The notes under the pieces: generated by a model | The model's input: the letters and a program-made list of their open reading frames with translations, nothing else | What the model was told of the DNA's origin: nothing | Database searches by the model: none | Shown here: positions 1 to 7,505 of the stretch, piece by piece | Position numbering within the stretch: the stretch's first letter is position 1 | Layout: every line of letters begins with the position of its first letter | Origin: Bradyrhizobium neotropicale | GTDB taxonomy: Bacteria > Pseudomonadota > Alphaproteobacteria > Rhizobiales > Xanthobacteraceae | NCBI RefSeq assembly: GCF_001641695.1 | Contig: NZ_LSEF01000102.1 | Location: 1 to 54,968, forward strand | Reading direction: 5' to 3' | Length of the DNA: 54,968 nucleotides | Program-made: the position numbers and the translations under genes

Positions 1-27
1 CTAGTGGTTCATCACAGTGATTTTGAC
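1..27 (+). repeat. Left terminal inverted repeat of the IS630 element
   Basis: Matches the reverse complement of 1447-1473 at 26 of 27 positions. It holds the stop codon of the small minus-strand HTH gene at 12-14. Confidence 0.92.
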
Positions 28-293
28 GTTTTGATACCGAGCCATCCGAGGATAGGCAACTTTTCGGGTGGCAAGAGGATCTCGATGCTTCGAGCGACGC
101 CGGGCTGGCGACGAATGAACCCGTTGCGTTCGAGGGTGAGGATCATCTGGTGGACTGACGGCGGGCTGACGCGGAAATGCCGCTGGATGTCGGCCTCGGC
201 GGGCGGCTGTCCGAACATGTACGAGTAGGTATGGATGAAAGCGAGATAGTGTCCCTGCTTCTCGGTGAAGTGCGCGCCTGATTTTTGACTCAT
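12..293 (-). CDS. LexA/MarR-like winged-helix protein inside the IS
   Basis: A 93-residue protein read from the ATG at 293. The upstream extension to 389 would run into the transposase gene, so the shorter form was chosen. The sequence reads like the N-terminal winged helix of LexA-type repressors: a helix ending in HTYSYMFGQPPAEADIQRHF, a recognition helix around SPPSVHQMILTLE, then a wing (NGFIRRQPGVAR). There is no LexA protease domain. It is transcribed divergently from the transposase, and only 38 bp separates the two starts. I infer a regulator of transposition or a partner in end binding; no function is shown by sequence alone. It could also be a captured host gene. Confidence 0.8.
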   Translation of the reverse strand: MSQKSGAHFTEKQGHYLAFIHTYSYMFGQPPAEADIQRHFRVSPPSVHQMILTLERNGFIRRQPGVARSIEILLPPEKLPILGWLGIKTSKSL

Positions 294-331
294 AGCTGGA
301 TTCGTCCCGGCCTCCGACAAGGAGGCGAAGC

Positions 332-1462
332 ATGAATGTACGTTATCGGGTCGAATTGAGCCAAGCCGAGCGGGACGAACTGACGGCAATGCTCGGCGGC
401 GGCACGCATTCCGCCCGCAAACTCAAACGGGCTCAGATTGTGCTGGCGGCCGATTCAGGCAGCTGCGACGCGGAGATTGCCCGAACCGTCCGGGTCAGCC
501 TTTCCACCGTCGGCCGGACCAAACGCCGTTTCGTAGAAGGCAATCTGGAGCGGGCCTTGAGTGAGGAGCCGCGTCCGGGCGCGGAACGCAAGCTGACAGG
601 CAAGGAAGAGGCCCTGCTGGTGGCGACGGCATGCGCCAAGCCGCCCGCCGGCCGCAAACGCTGGACGCTGACATTGCTGGCCGACGCGATGGTCAAGCTC
701 ACCGATCACGCCAGCCTGTCGGGCGAGACCGTGCGCCGCCGGCTGGCCGACAACGACCTCAAGCCGTGGCGCCGGGATATGTGGTGCATTCCTCATGTCG
801 ACGGCGAATACGTCGCCCGGATGGAGGATGTGCTCGATCTCTACGCCGAGGCGCCGGATCCCGAGCGGCCCCTGGTTTGCTTCGACGAGACCCCAGTCCA
901 GCTGATCGGCGAGGTACGCCAGCCGATCCCTGCCCAACCGGGACAGCGCGAGCGCTACGATTACGAATATCGCCGCAACGGTACCGTCAATCTCTTCGTC
1001 ACCTTCGATCCGCATCGCGGCTGGCGCAATGTCAAGGTTACAGACCACCGCGCCGCGGTCGACTACGCGCACTGCATGCGCGAACTCGTCGACGTCCACT
1101 ATCCCAATGCCGCCTGCATCCGTGTGGTGCAGGACAATCTGTCGATTCATACGGCCGGCGCGCTATATCAGGCATTTGCGCCTGCCGAGGCCCGTCGCAT
1201 CCTGCGCCGCCTCGAGTTCCACTACACCCCGAAACACGCCAGCTGGCTCAATATGGTCGAGTGCGAGATCAGCGTGCTGCAGCGCCAGTGTCTCGGCCGT
1301 CGCATCGACGATCCCAAAAGGCTTCGAAAAGAAATCGCAGCATGGCAACGGCAGCGAAACAAGGCGCGAGACCGCATCAAATGGATGTTCACAACCGACA
1401 AAGCCCGCGCCAAACTCGGTCGCGCCTATCCAGTTGCCGCCAAAGAGTCAAAACCACTGTGA
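332..1462 (+). CDS. IS630 family transposase
   Basis: A 376-residue DDE transposase that cuts and joins the element ends at TA sites. An N-terminal helix-turn-helix region spans roughly residues 25-70 (AEIARTVRVSLSTVGRTKRR). The catalytic acidic residues fit Asp185 (CFDETPVQL), Asp268 (VQDNLSIH) and Glu310 (SWLNMVECEI), the usual IS630 spacing. The motif TPKHASWLNMVE is characteristic of the family. A purine-rich GACAAGGAGGCG Shine-Dalgarno lies just before the ATG. The reading frame is intact and stops inside the right inverted repeat, so the enzyme is probably functional. Confidence 0.95.
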   Translation: MNVRYRVELSQAERDELTAMLGGGTHSARKLKRAQIVLAADSGSCDAEIARTVRVSLSTVGRTKRRFVEGNLERALSEEPRPGAERKLTGKEEALLVATACAKPPAGRKRWTLTLLADAMVKLTDHASLSGETVRRRLADNDLKPWRRDMWCIPHVDGEYVARMEDVLDLYAEAPDPERPLVCFDETPVQLIGEVRQPIPAQPGQRERYDYEYRRNGTVNLFVTFDPHRGWRNVKVTDHRAAVDYAHCMRELVDVHYPNAACIRVVQDNLSIHTAGALYQAFAPAEARRILRRLEFHYTPKHASWLNMVECEISVLQRQCLGRRIDDPKRLRKEIAAWQRQRNKARDRIKWMFTTDKARAKLGRAYPVAAKESKPL

Positions 1463-1473
1463 TGAACCACTAG
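1447..1473 (-). repeat. Right terminal inverted repeat of the IS630 element
   Basis: Inverted partner of 1-27. It contains the transposase stop codon (1460-1462) and ends at the TA (1471-1472) adjoining host DNA. Confidence 0.92.
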
Positions 1474-1501
1474 ACACCTTCCGCCTCAAATGGAAGGTGT
1501 C
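1473..1501 (+). promoter_or_regulatory. Hairpin overlapping the FKBP ribosome binding site
   Basis: A perfect 10-bp stem (1473-1482 with 1492-1501) and a 9-nt loop lie between the IS end and the FKBP start codon. The 3' arm carries the Shine-Dalgarno GGAAGG, so the folded form would hide it. The first base of the stem is also the last base of the IS-bounded segment. A translational switch is an inference. Confidence 0.5.
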
Positions 1502-1503
1502 TT

Positions 1504-1968
1504 ATGCAGCGTTTTCAGCGCGCGCTTCTCGCCCTGATGTCGGCACTCGCGATCACCGTGATCGGCGGCGTGTCGCATTTCGTTTCCACCACGGCCTCGG
1601 CCCAGACCGCAGGAAAGACCATGACCACAGCTTCAGGCTTGCAGATCATCGATAACGTCGTCGGCACCGGCGCCTCGCCGAAGCCCGGCCAGATCTGCGT
1701 GATGCACTACACCGGCTGGCTCTATGAGAACGGCCAGAAGGGCAAGAAATTCGACTCGTCGGTCGATCGCAACGAGCCGTTCGAGTTTCCGATCGGCAAG
1801 GGCCGCGTCATCGCGGGGTGGGACGAGGGTGTCGCCTCGATGAAGGTCGGTGGCAAGCGCACGCTGATCATCCCGCCGCAGCTCGGCTACGGCGCACGCG
1901 GCGCCGGCGGCGTGATCCCGCCGAACGCGACGCTGATGTTCGATGTGGAATTGCTCGCGGTGAAGTGA
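1504..1968 (+). CDS. FKBP-type peptidyl-prolyl cis-trans isomerase, exported
   Basis: A 154-residue protein that isomerises X-Pro bonds and probably assists folding in the periplasm. Residues 1-34 form a signal peptide (hydrophobic LLALMSALAITVIGG, then ASAQT). Residues about 50-154 are one FKBP domain with the family landmarks HYTGWLYENG, KFDSS, GWDEG, GGKR, IPPQLGYG and IPPNATLMFDVELL. The ATG at 1504 was chosen because it gives the signal peptide and has GGAAGG 7 bases upstream; the internal ATG at 1621 would give a cytosolic form. The IS630 element ends 31 bp upstream and has probably displaced the native promoter. Confidence 0.93.
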   Translation: MQRFQRALLALMSALAITVIGGVSHFVSTTASAQTAGKTMTTASGLQIIDNVVGTGASPKPGQICVMHYTGWLYENGQKGKKFDSSVDRNEPFEFPIGKGRVIAGWDEGVASMKVGGKRTLIIPPQLGYGARGAGGVIPPNATLMFDVELLAVK

Positions 1969-2107
1969 CCGCAGGTCGCGACGTAGCGGTCCGAAGGACG
2001 GCGTCGCTTCCGCTGGCCTACGCCCGGGCAACCACGTTGTTGCTTCCGTCGGCCAGGACGCGAATGGCCGGGCAAGCCCGGCCATGACGGATAGAGATCA
2101 ACACAAG

Positions 2108-2138
2108 AGACCGGCCCTTGTGGCCGGTCTTTCGCTTT
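2108..2138 (+). terminator. Rho-independent terminator after the FKBP gene
   Basis: A 9-bp stem AGACCGGCC/GGCCGGTCT with a 5-nt loop, then TTCGCTTTC. It sits between the plus-strand FKBP gene and the convergent csbD-like gene and may serve both. Confidence 0.7.
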
Positions 2139-2151
2139 CAGCTCTGACGTC

Positions 2152-2370
2152 CTACTCGGTACCGCGCTTTGCGGCCCCTGCTGCGCGGTCGATCGCATCC
2201 TTTGCGGCGTCCTTGGCATCACCCATGGCCTTCTGGCCCTTGCCCTTGACCTCCTGGACCGTGCCTTCGCCCTTCATGCGCTCGGAACCGGTGGCTTCAC
2301 CGACGCCCTGTTTGGCCTTGCCGATCGCCTCGTTGGTGGTGCCTTTGATCTTGTCGGTCGTGCTACCCAT
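2152..2370 (-). CDS. CsbD family stress protein
   Basis: A 72-residue hydrophilic protein. The sequence is a typical CsbD domain: an opening GSTTDKIKGTTNEAIGKAKQGVGEATG, then Lys/Gly/Ala-rich repeats (KGKGQKAMGDAKDAAKDA). CsbD proteins accumulate under general stress in many bacteria, but their molecular role is not established. The ATG at 2370 is preceded by AAGGAGAG, a strong ribosome binding site. A sigma-EcfG-type promoter (GGAAC-N16-CGTT) lies just upstream on the same strand, which fits stress induction. It is convergent with the FKBP gene. Confidence 0.92.
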   Translation of the reverse strand: MGSTTDKIKGTTNEAIGKAKQGVGEATGSERMKGEGTVQEVKGKGQKAMGDAKDAAKDAIDRAAGAAKRGTE

Positions 2371-2401
2371 GAAACTCTCCTTGCGATTTGCTCAGGAAAG
2401 C

Positions 2402-2426
2402 AACGCTGGGCGGCTATGAGCGTTCC
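2402..2426 (-). promoter_or_regulatory. Sigma-EcfG (general stress) promoter of the csbD-like gene
   Basis: On the minus strand GGAAC (2426-2422) is followed after exactly 16 nt by CGTT (2405-2402). This is the established alphaproteobacterial EcfG consensus. The start codon is 32 nt downstream. Confidence 0.8.
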
Positions 2427-2497
2427 GATTTTGGTATGGCTTGATGCGGCGGCTTTGGTTAGCTTGCCGCGCACGGAACCAACGGAAAGCAAGACCA

Positions 2498-3007
2498 ATG
2501 ACCGGCCACGACCACACGCATTCCCACCATCACGATCACGACGATCGCTGGAAACATGATGGCGTGCGCATCATTCCCGGCAACCAGCTCGATACGAACG
2601 TGCCGTCGACGGCAGGTATGGACCGCGCAGCCGCCATCAATTTCGCACGTGTCGGCGCGCAGAAATTGTGGGCGGGCACCGTCAGCATCAAGCCGGATGC
2701 CAAGACCGGCGCGCATCACCACGGCCATCTCGAAAGCGTCATCTATGTGGTGAAAGGCAAGGCGCGTATGCGCTGGGGTGAGAGCCTGCAATTCACCGCG
2801 GAAGCCGGCCCCGGCGATTTCATTTTCGTGCCGCCTTACGTACCGCATCAGGAGATCAACGCCAGCCCCGACGAGGTGCTGGAATGCGTGCTGGTGCGCA
2901 GCGACGGCGAGGCGGTCGCGATCAATCTTGACATCGAGCCGGTCGAGAAGCCCGAGACGGTGCTGTGGGTCGATCCCATCCACCGGGATCCGAACGAGAC
3001 GAAGTAG
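2498..3007 (+). CDS. Cupin-domain protein with His-rich N-terminus
   Basis: A 169-residue single-domain cupin. The N-terminus is strikingly histidine-rich (HDHTHSHHHDHDD), which may bind metal or load the site. The cupin core spans about residues 60-140, with HHHGHLESVIYVVKGKARMRWG (metal-ligand His and Glu of motif 1) and PGDFIFVPPYVPHQE (motif 2 His). The ATG at 2498 was chosen because AACGGAAAG precedes it; an upstream ATG at 2441 has no ribosome binding site. The substrate is unknown. Related proteins include small-molecule dioxygenases and isomerases, so only the fold can be claimed. Confidence 0.85.
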   Translation: MTGHDHTHSHHHDHDDRWKHDGVRIIPGNQLDTNVPSTAGMDRAAAINFARVGAQKLWAGTVSIKPDAKTGAHHHGHLESVIYVVKGKARMRWGESLQFTAEAGPGDFIFVPPYVPHQEINASPDEVLECVLVRSDGEAVAINLDIEPVEKPETVLWVDPIHRDPNETK

Positions 3008-3093
3008 GCCCAGCGCCAAAAAATATTCGGAAGCCGTGTCGGATGGCCGCCTGGCCGTCCGTCCTTGGGCGGAACCCCTCGAAGGAGCTTCCG

Positions 3094-3522
3094 ATGCCCA
3101 AGATGATCTTCGTCAGTCTGCCGGTGACCGACCTCAAGCGCGCCACCGCCTTTTATGAGGCGGTCGGCGCGGTCAAGAACCCGCAATTCAGCGACGAGAC
3201 GGCGTCCTGCATGGTCTTCTCCGAGACCATTTTCGCCATGCTGGTGACCCACGACAAATTCCGCCAGTTTACGCCGAGGCCGATCATGGATGCGAGGGCC
3301 GCGAGCCAGGTGCTGCTCTGCCTGTCCGCGGACAGCCGCAGCGAGGTCGACGATATCGTCGGCAAGGCCGTGGTCGCGGGCGGCATGCCCGATCCCAGCC
3401 CGAAGGAGGAGTTCAGCTTCATGTACGGGCGGAGCTTCGAGGATCCCGACGGCCATATGTGGGGCGTGACGTGGGTGGACATGGCGGCCGCGCCTGCGCA
3501 GCCCGACATGGCGCACGCCTGA
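3094..3522 (+). CDS. VOC family protein (glyoxalase/bleomycin-resistance fold)
   Basis: A 142-residue protein with the paired beta-alpha-beta-beta-beta layout of the vicinal oxygen chelate family. It opens with MPKMIFVSLPVTDLKRATAF and closes with FEDPDGHMWGVTWVDM, a typical last strand. The ATG at 3094 follows GAAGGAG by 6 nt. A second VOC protein starts 28 nt after its stop, so the two are probably cotranscribed. The exact substrate is not visible. It resembles the lactoylglutathione-lyase-like extradiol subgroup annotated only as VOC proteins. Confidence 0.87.
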   Translation: MPKMIFVSLPVTDLKRATAFYEAVGAVKNPQFSDETASCMVFSETIFAMLVTHDKFRQFTPRPIMDARAASQVLLCLSADSRSEVDDIVGKAVVAGGMPDPSPKEEFSFMYGRSFEDPDGHMWGVTWVDMAAAPAQPDMAHA

Positions 3523-3550
3523 TCGAAATCCCGAAAGAGGAGCATTCACG

Positions 3551-4039
3551 ATGTCCAAGGTCACGCCATGCCTGTGGTTCAACGGCAATGCCGAGGAGGC
3601 CGCGAACTTCTATGTCTCGCTCATGCCCGACTCGGAGATCCTGCACGTTCAGCGCAACGTCGCCGACAATCCGTCCGGCAAGGAAGGCTCGGTGCTCGTC
3701 GTCGAGTTCACGCTGGGCGGTCAGCGCCTCGTCGCGCTGAACGGCGGCATGAAGAAAGAGTACACCCACGCGCTCTCGCTGATGATCAAGTGCGACGACC
3801 AGGCCCAGGTCGACAGCGTCTGGGACGCCTTCCTCGCCCATGGCGGCAAGGAAGAGCAGTGCGGCTGGCTGAAGGACCGCTACGGCGTGTCCTGGCAGGT
3901 CGTGCCGAAGGCGATGTTCGAATTCTTTTCGAGCTCCGACACCGCAGCAGCGAGGCGCGCGATGCAGGCCATGATGAAGATGGTCAAGCTCGATATCGAA
4001 GGCGTGCGCCGGGCGTTCGAGGGCAAGTCGGCGGCGTGA
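3551..4039 (+). CDS. VOC family protein, PhnB / 3-demethylubiquinone methyltransferase-like
   Basis: A 162-residue VOC protein of the PhnB-like subfamily. Diagnostic pieces are TPCLWFNGNAEEAANFYVSL at the N-terminus, FTLGGQRLVALNGG in the middle, and CGWLKDRYGVSWQVVPKAMFE. Subfamily members are often mislabelled 3-demethylubiquinone-9 3-methyltransferase; there is no SAM-binding motif here, so a methyltransferase role is unlikely. It is preceded by GAAAGAGGAGC and probably shares a transcript with the VOC gene just upstream. A palindromic repeat follows its stop. Confidence 0.87.
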   Translation: MSKVTPCLWFNGNAEEAANFYVSLMPDSEILHVQRNVADNPSGKEGSVLVVEFTLGGQRLVALNGGMKKEYTHALSLMIKCDDQAQVDSVWDAFLAHGGKEEQCGWLKDRYGVSWQVVPKAMFEFFSSSDTAAARRAMQAMMKMVKLDIEGVRRAFEGKSAA

Positions 4040-4055
4040 AGTCAAGACCGATGCC

Positions 4056-4146
4056 GTAGGGTGGGCAAAGGCGCGCCAGCGCCGTGCCCACCGTCTTTCC
4101 CGACTGAGAGAGAAGCGGTGGGCACGCTCCGCTTTGCCCACCCTAC
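4056..4146. repeat. Dispersed palindromic repeat (GTAGGGTGGGC family)
   Basis: The outer arms GTAGGGTGGGCAAAG and CTTTGCCCACCCTAC are inverted, with inner arms CGGTGGGCAC-like. The same family recurs at 13807-13902, and a related variant at 11850-11962. Confidence 0.8.
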
Positions 4147-4156
4147 GATCTCTGCG

Positions 4157-5272
4157 CTAGTAATTGATCCGCAGCCCTACGCCGCCGTGAATGGTGTTGC
4201 CGACCGGCTGCGGGCCGAGCGTACCGTTCGCGAAGAGGTCCACGATCCAGCCCTTGGAAACGCGGAAGCCGAGCCGGCCGCCATATTCGAACCAGCCCTG
4301 GTTGCCGATCGTCGGCACCACCATGCCGTTGCCGGTCACGGTGGCGACGATGCCGCTATGGGCCGCGAACGACTGCACCCAGCCGCCATTGATGTTGGCC
4401 TCGACATTGCTGCCGTAGAGATGGGTCCATTGGCCTCCGATCTTGACCAGGTTGGTGCGGTCGGTGCCGGTTGCGATTGCAGCGTCGAACGGGTTGAACG
4501 CCACCGCGCTGTCCGTATAGCCGGAGACACGCTGCCAGAGCTGCCAGACTTCGATGGAGGCGGCGACCTCGTCGCGCTGTGACAGGCGGCTCATCCAGCC
4601 GGCGCGGCCATAGACGGCGTAGTTCGAGGCGTTGGTCGAGCTCGTGACACTCACCGGGCCGAGGCTGGTGTTGTAATTCCGGGTGTAGCGCGCCTTCTCC
4701 CACGGCGTCAGGATCGTGCCGATGTCGAAGAACGGCCGGGACGAGCCCCAGTCGGTGAAGTCGTAGCGCAGTGCGAATGCGCCGATCGGCGCGCTGGTGA
4801 TGTTGTAGCCGCCCTCGCTGTATTGCGTGTAGGCAATGCCGGCGAGCAGCGACAGGTTGTTGGTGAGCTCCTTGCGGCCGTGGACGCCGGCCGAGAACGA
4901 GCCGGCCGAGCCGAACGCGCTGATGCAGTCGCTGCAATTGACCTGCTCGTTGACGCCGAGCAGCACCGTGCCGAGCACCCGGTTGGTGATCATCTGGTTG
5001 AAGCGCTGGTCGGCGAGGCCGCTGATCGAATTGCCGCTGGAATCCGCGCCTGTCGGGGATGGGTTCGGATAAGGCGACGGATAGGCGTTCGGTGTGTTCG
5101 ATGTCGGCGTGGAGGTCGGGGCGATCTGCGTTGGCGTCAGCCCGCCGCACTCGGACTCGCAGGCGACCTGGGCTGCGGCCGGGCGCGTATCGAACGCAGC
5201 GACCGCCAGCACGGCGGTTGCGGCCAGGATGCCGCCGATCAGGAGACGCATGAAGCCTAGCTTGGCCATCAT
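4157..5272 (-). CDS. Autotransporter-type outer-membrane beta-barrel protein
   Basis: A 371-residue protein. It begins with a signal peptide (MRLLIGGILAATAVLAVAAF, cleavage probably near AAAQV). A low-complexity Pro/Thr/Ser/Asn linker spans about residues 45-75 and is followed by about 290 residues of alternating strands. Aromatic-glycine patterns (GGRLGFRVSKGW, GGVGLRINY) and a C-terminal aromatic residue fit an outer-membrane barrel. Its ATG overlaps the stop of the FecR-domain gene as TGATG, so the two are translationally coupled; an ATG 12 nt further upstream is possible. There is no passenger domain of useful size, so it may be a pore or anchor rather than a secretor. Confidence 0.75.
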   Translation of the reverse strand: MMAKLGFMRLLIGGILAATAVLAVAAFDTRPAAAQVACESECGGLTPTQIAPTSTPTSNTPNAYPSPYPNPSPTGADSSGNSISGLADQRFNQMITNRVLGTVLLGVNEQVNCSDCISAFGSAGSFSAGVHGRKELTNNLSLLAGIAYTQYSEGGYNITSAPIGAFALRYDFTDWGSSRPFFDIGTILTPWEKARYTRNYNTSLGPVSVTSSTNASNYAVYGRAGWMSRLSQRDEVAASIEVWQLWQRVSGYTDSAVAFNPFDAAIATGTDRTNLVKIGGQWTHLYGSNVEANINGGWVQSFAAHSGIVATVTGNGMVVPTIGNQGWFEYGGRLGFRVSKGWIVDLFANGTLGPQPVGNTIHGGVGLRINY

Positions 5273-5970
5273 CAGCGCCCGCACAGCATGCCGTCGTCAT
5301 GGACGGCAGGCGGGGTGGTCGAGGCGTCCGCATACTGGTTCACGGCGCACAGGCCGGCATTCGCGGCGCAGTTCGCTGCGAACGTCCAGGGCGGCGTGTT
5401 GGTCTTGGTAATGCTGACCTTGCCGGCGGCCGAGGTGATGATTGCGGTGTCGCCGGGCTGGGTGAGCTGCACGCATTGGAAGCTCAGCGTGCAGACGCTG
5501 GCCGCACCCGCCTGGAGCACGACGACGGAGCGGCCGCGCTGCGACAGGATGTCGAGCGTGGTGCCGCGCACGCCGATGGTCGCGAGCGGCGTCGTGATCT
5601 TGTAGGCGGTCTTCTCCGAATGTCCGGTGACGAAGCGGAACGCGCCCGTGGTCATGCGAATCGCGACGTCGCGATAGCTGTGCTCGTCGTTGAAGACGGT
5701 GCGGTCGAGCTTCAAGGTCGCGCTCGGCCCCAGCGACAGATTGGTGCTGTCGGCCATGACGAATCGGGCCGCGCTGTCGGCGCCGGTGCGCACGGTCTCG
5801 TCGCGCAGCATGCTGTCGCCGACATTGATCGGCGTCGTGGTTGCGGCCACGCGCACCACTTCGTTCTGGACCAGCACCGCTTCGCCAACGCGTGTCTGCG
5901 CCTGCGCGCCAGACGCGGCGCACAGGACGGCCAAGAATACTGTGGGGAAAAGCAAGAAACGCAAATTCAT
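5272..5970 (-). CDS. FecR-domain protein, exported
   Basis: A 232-residue protein from the ATG at 5970, chosen because it gives a clean signal peptide (FLLFPTVFLAVLCAASGAQAQ). Residues about 55-160 form a FecR domain: GDSMLRDETVRTGADSAARFVMADSTNLSLGPSATLKLDR, then FRFVTGHSEKTAYKITTPLATIGVRGT. There is no N-terminal anti-sigma domain and no sigma-factor gene nearby, so this is not a classical iron-signalling FecR. The C-terminal 60 residues contain four cysteines. It is coupled by TGATG to the downstream beta-barrel gene, which suggests a periplasmic partner of that barrel (inference). Confidence 0.82.
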   Translation of the reverse strand: MNLRFLLFPTVFLAVLCAASGAQAQTRVGEAVLVQNEVVRVAATTTPINVGDSMLRDETVRTGADSAARFVMADSTNLSLGPSATLKLDRTVFNDEHSYRDVAIRMTTGAFRFVTGHSEKTAYKITTPLATIGVRGTTLDILSQRGRSVVVLQAGAASVCTLSFQCVQLTQPGDTAIITSAAGKVSITKTNTPPWTFAANCAANAGLCAVNQYADASTTPPAVHDDGMLCGR

Positions 5971-6098
5971 TTCACAACCGATCGATGTGTCCCTGATCGT
6001 ACCGGATCGCGCATGCTTGCGATGTGGCGGAATTATCACAAGGGGCGCGGGACTCGCGTTATGCTTAGTGACAGTTGCGGCAGAATGCGTTCAAAGCA

Positions 6099-7451
6099 AT
6101 GCGCGAGTTTATTTTGTCCCGGGGTGACGCAGATTTGTCACGCAAAAAATCTTCACAACCACCACTGGAAGTCCGTGCAGCTCCGTCGATGTCGCGGAGC
6201 GCAGTGATTGCTGTCGTGATTTTCCTGGTCGCGCATCTCGCGCTGCTGGTCGGCCTCACCACGCCGGAGAAGTTCGTCTTCGACGAGGTGCATTATGTGC
6301 CGGCGGCGCGGCAGATGATTGCACCGGTGATGTCGCAGTCCGTGCTCAATCCGATGCATCCGCCGCTGGCAAAGGAGCTGATCGCGCTGTCGATCGCGAC
6401 GTTCGGCGACAATGCACTGGGCTGGCGCTATCCGGGGACGCTGTTCGGTGCGCTCGCGATCGTCGCGATCTATCTCTGCGGTCTCGCACTGTTCGCCGCA
6501 CAAGGACCCGCGATCGCCGCCGCGCTGATCGCGGCGGCGAACCAGATGGTGTACGTGCAAGCGCGCATAGCGATGCTCGACATCTTTGCGCTCGCCTTCG
6601 GCCTGCTCGCGACTGCCGCCTTCATGCATGGATTCCGAAAAGAGCGCCCGCACGCATTGTTCGCGTTCGCCGGCACCCTGTTTGGTCTTGCCGCGGCCTG
6701 CAAATGGAGTGGGCTGTTTCCGCTCGGCGTCTGCATCGTCATCGTCGCGGCGATCCGCCTGATGCAAAGCTGGCGCACGCTGTTTGCCGACGCGAAGCCG
6801 GACGACTGGTATCGGCCCGACCTCTGGCCCGACTTCAGGCTGCACCATGTCGCGCTGTGCTTCGCGGTGCTGCCGGCGGTGACCTATCTTGCGACCTTCG
6901 TGCCGCTTTACGGGCTGTCGCTGTCGGACCTGATCGAGGCGCAGCGCCGCATCTTCGCCGACAACACGACCACCGCGATCGCGGGCCACACTTATATGAG
7001 CGCGTGGCCGTCCTGGCCGTTGCTCGCGCGTCCGGTCTGGTTCCTGTTCGACAAGATCGCCGAGGACCACATCTCCGCGATCGTCTTTCTCGGCAATCCG
7101 CTGGTGCTGTGGCCGGCGCTGCTCGCGCTCGCCGTCGCGCTGCGCGACTTCATCGTGACGCGCCGCTGGGACGCGTTCCTGATCGCGGCGTTCTATTTCG
7201 GCCCGTGGCTCGCCTGGGCACTGCTTCCGCGCACGCTCGGCTTCATCTATTACTATCTGCCGGCGGCAAGTGCGGCCTCGCTGGCGCTCGTCTATGTCCT
7301 GCGCAGGGGCGGCCTGCCGCGGTGGCTGCTGTGGGCCTATGTCGGCGTCGCGGCCGTTGGCTTTGCGGTGATGCTGCCGATCTCGGCGGCATTCGTCGGC
7401 ACCTCGATGCAGACGTTCAACCGCCTGATGCTGTTTCAGAGCTGGATCTGA
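6099..7451 (+). CDS. PMT-like phospholipid-carrier glycosyltransferase, membrane
   Basis: A polytopic membrane protein of 450 residues from the ATG at 6099; TTG 6075 and ATG 6189 are alternative starts. It resembles dolichyl-phosphate-mannose protein mannosyltransferases, which transfer a sugar from a polyprenyl-phosphate donor outside the membrane. The first periplasmic loop has the acidic signature FDEVHYVPAARQM followed by MHPPLAKELI, matching the PMT catalytic loop. About ten hydrophobic segments follow. It stands alone between a divergent FecR gene and a convergent OmpA-like gene. The acceptor may be a protein or a cell-surface glycan and cannot be told from sequence. Confidence 0.83.
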   Translation: MREFILSRGDADLSRKKSSQPPLEVRAAPSMSRSAVIAVVIFLVAHLALLVGLTTPEKFVFDEVHYVPAARQMIAPVMSQSVLNPMHPPLAKELIALSIATFGDNALGWRYPGTLFGALAIVAIYLCGLALFAAQGPAIAAALIAAANQMVYVQARIAMLDIFALAFGLLATAAFMHGFRKERPHALFAFAGTLFGLAAACKWSGLFPLGVCIVIVAAIRLMQSWRTLFADAKPDDWYRPDLWPDFRLHHVALCFAVLPAVTYLATFVPLYGLSLSDLIEAQRRIFADNTTTAIAGHTYMSAWPSWPLLARPVWFLFDKIAEDHISAIVFLGNPLVLWPALLALAVALRDFIVTRRWDAFLIAAFYFGPWLAWALLPRTLGFIYYYLPAASAASLALVYVLRRGGLPRWLLWAYVGVAAVGFAVMLPISAAFVGTSMQTFNRLMLFQSWI

Positions 7452-7461
7452 CAACAGAAAA

Positions 7462-7488
7462 CCGCCTGCCGCTTCGGGCGGCAGGCGG
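7462..7488 (-). terminator. Rho-independent terminator between convergent genes
   Basis: An 11-bp GC-rich stem (7462-7472 with 7478-7488) with a TTCGG-type loop. The T-run (GGTTTTCTGTTG) follows on the minus strand, so it chiefly terminates the OmpA-like gene. Confidence 0.75.
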
Positions 7489-7505
7489 GTTGTCGATTGC
7501 GGCGA

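Larger units (their letters stand above)
1..1473 (+). mobile_element. IS630-family insertion sequence, complete
   Basis: A complete element bounded by near-perfect 27-bp inverted repeats (1-27 and 1447-1473, one mismatch). TA dinucleotides at 2-3 and 1471-1472 fit the TA target duplication of the IS630/Tc1 superfamily. It contains a DDE transposase on the plus strand and a divergent small winged-helix gene on the minus strand. The stop codons of both genes lie inside the terminal repeats, so the element is packed edge to edge. The window begins exactly at its left end, so the left flank is unseen. Confidence 0.93.

Noticed and set aside
3551..4039. 3-demethylubiquinone-9 3-methyltransferase
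   Set aside because: That label is a known misannotation. There is no SAM-binding motif, and the fold is VOC.
5272..5970. Classical FecR sigma-factor regulator
   Set aside because: It has a signal peptide, no anti-sigma domain and no ECF sigma gene adjacent.
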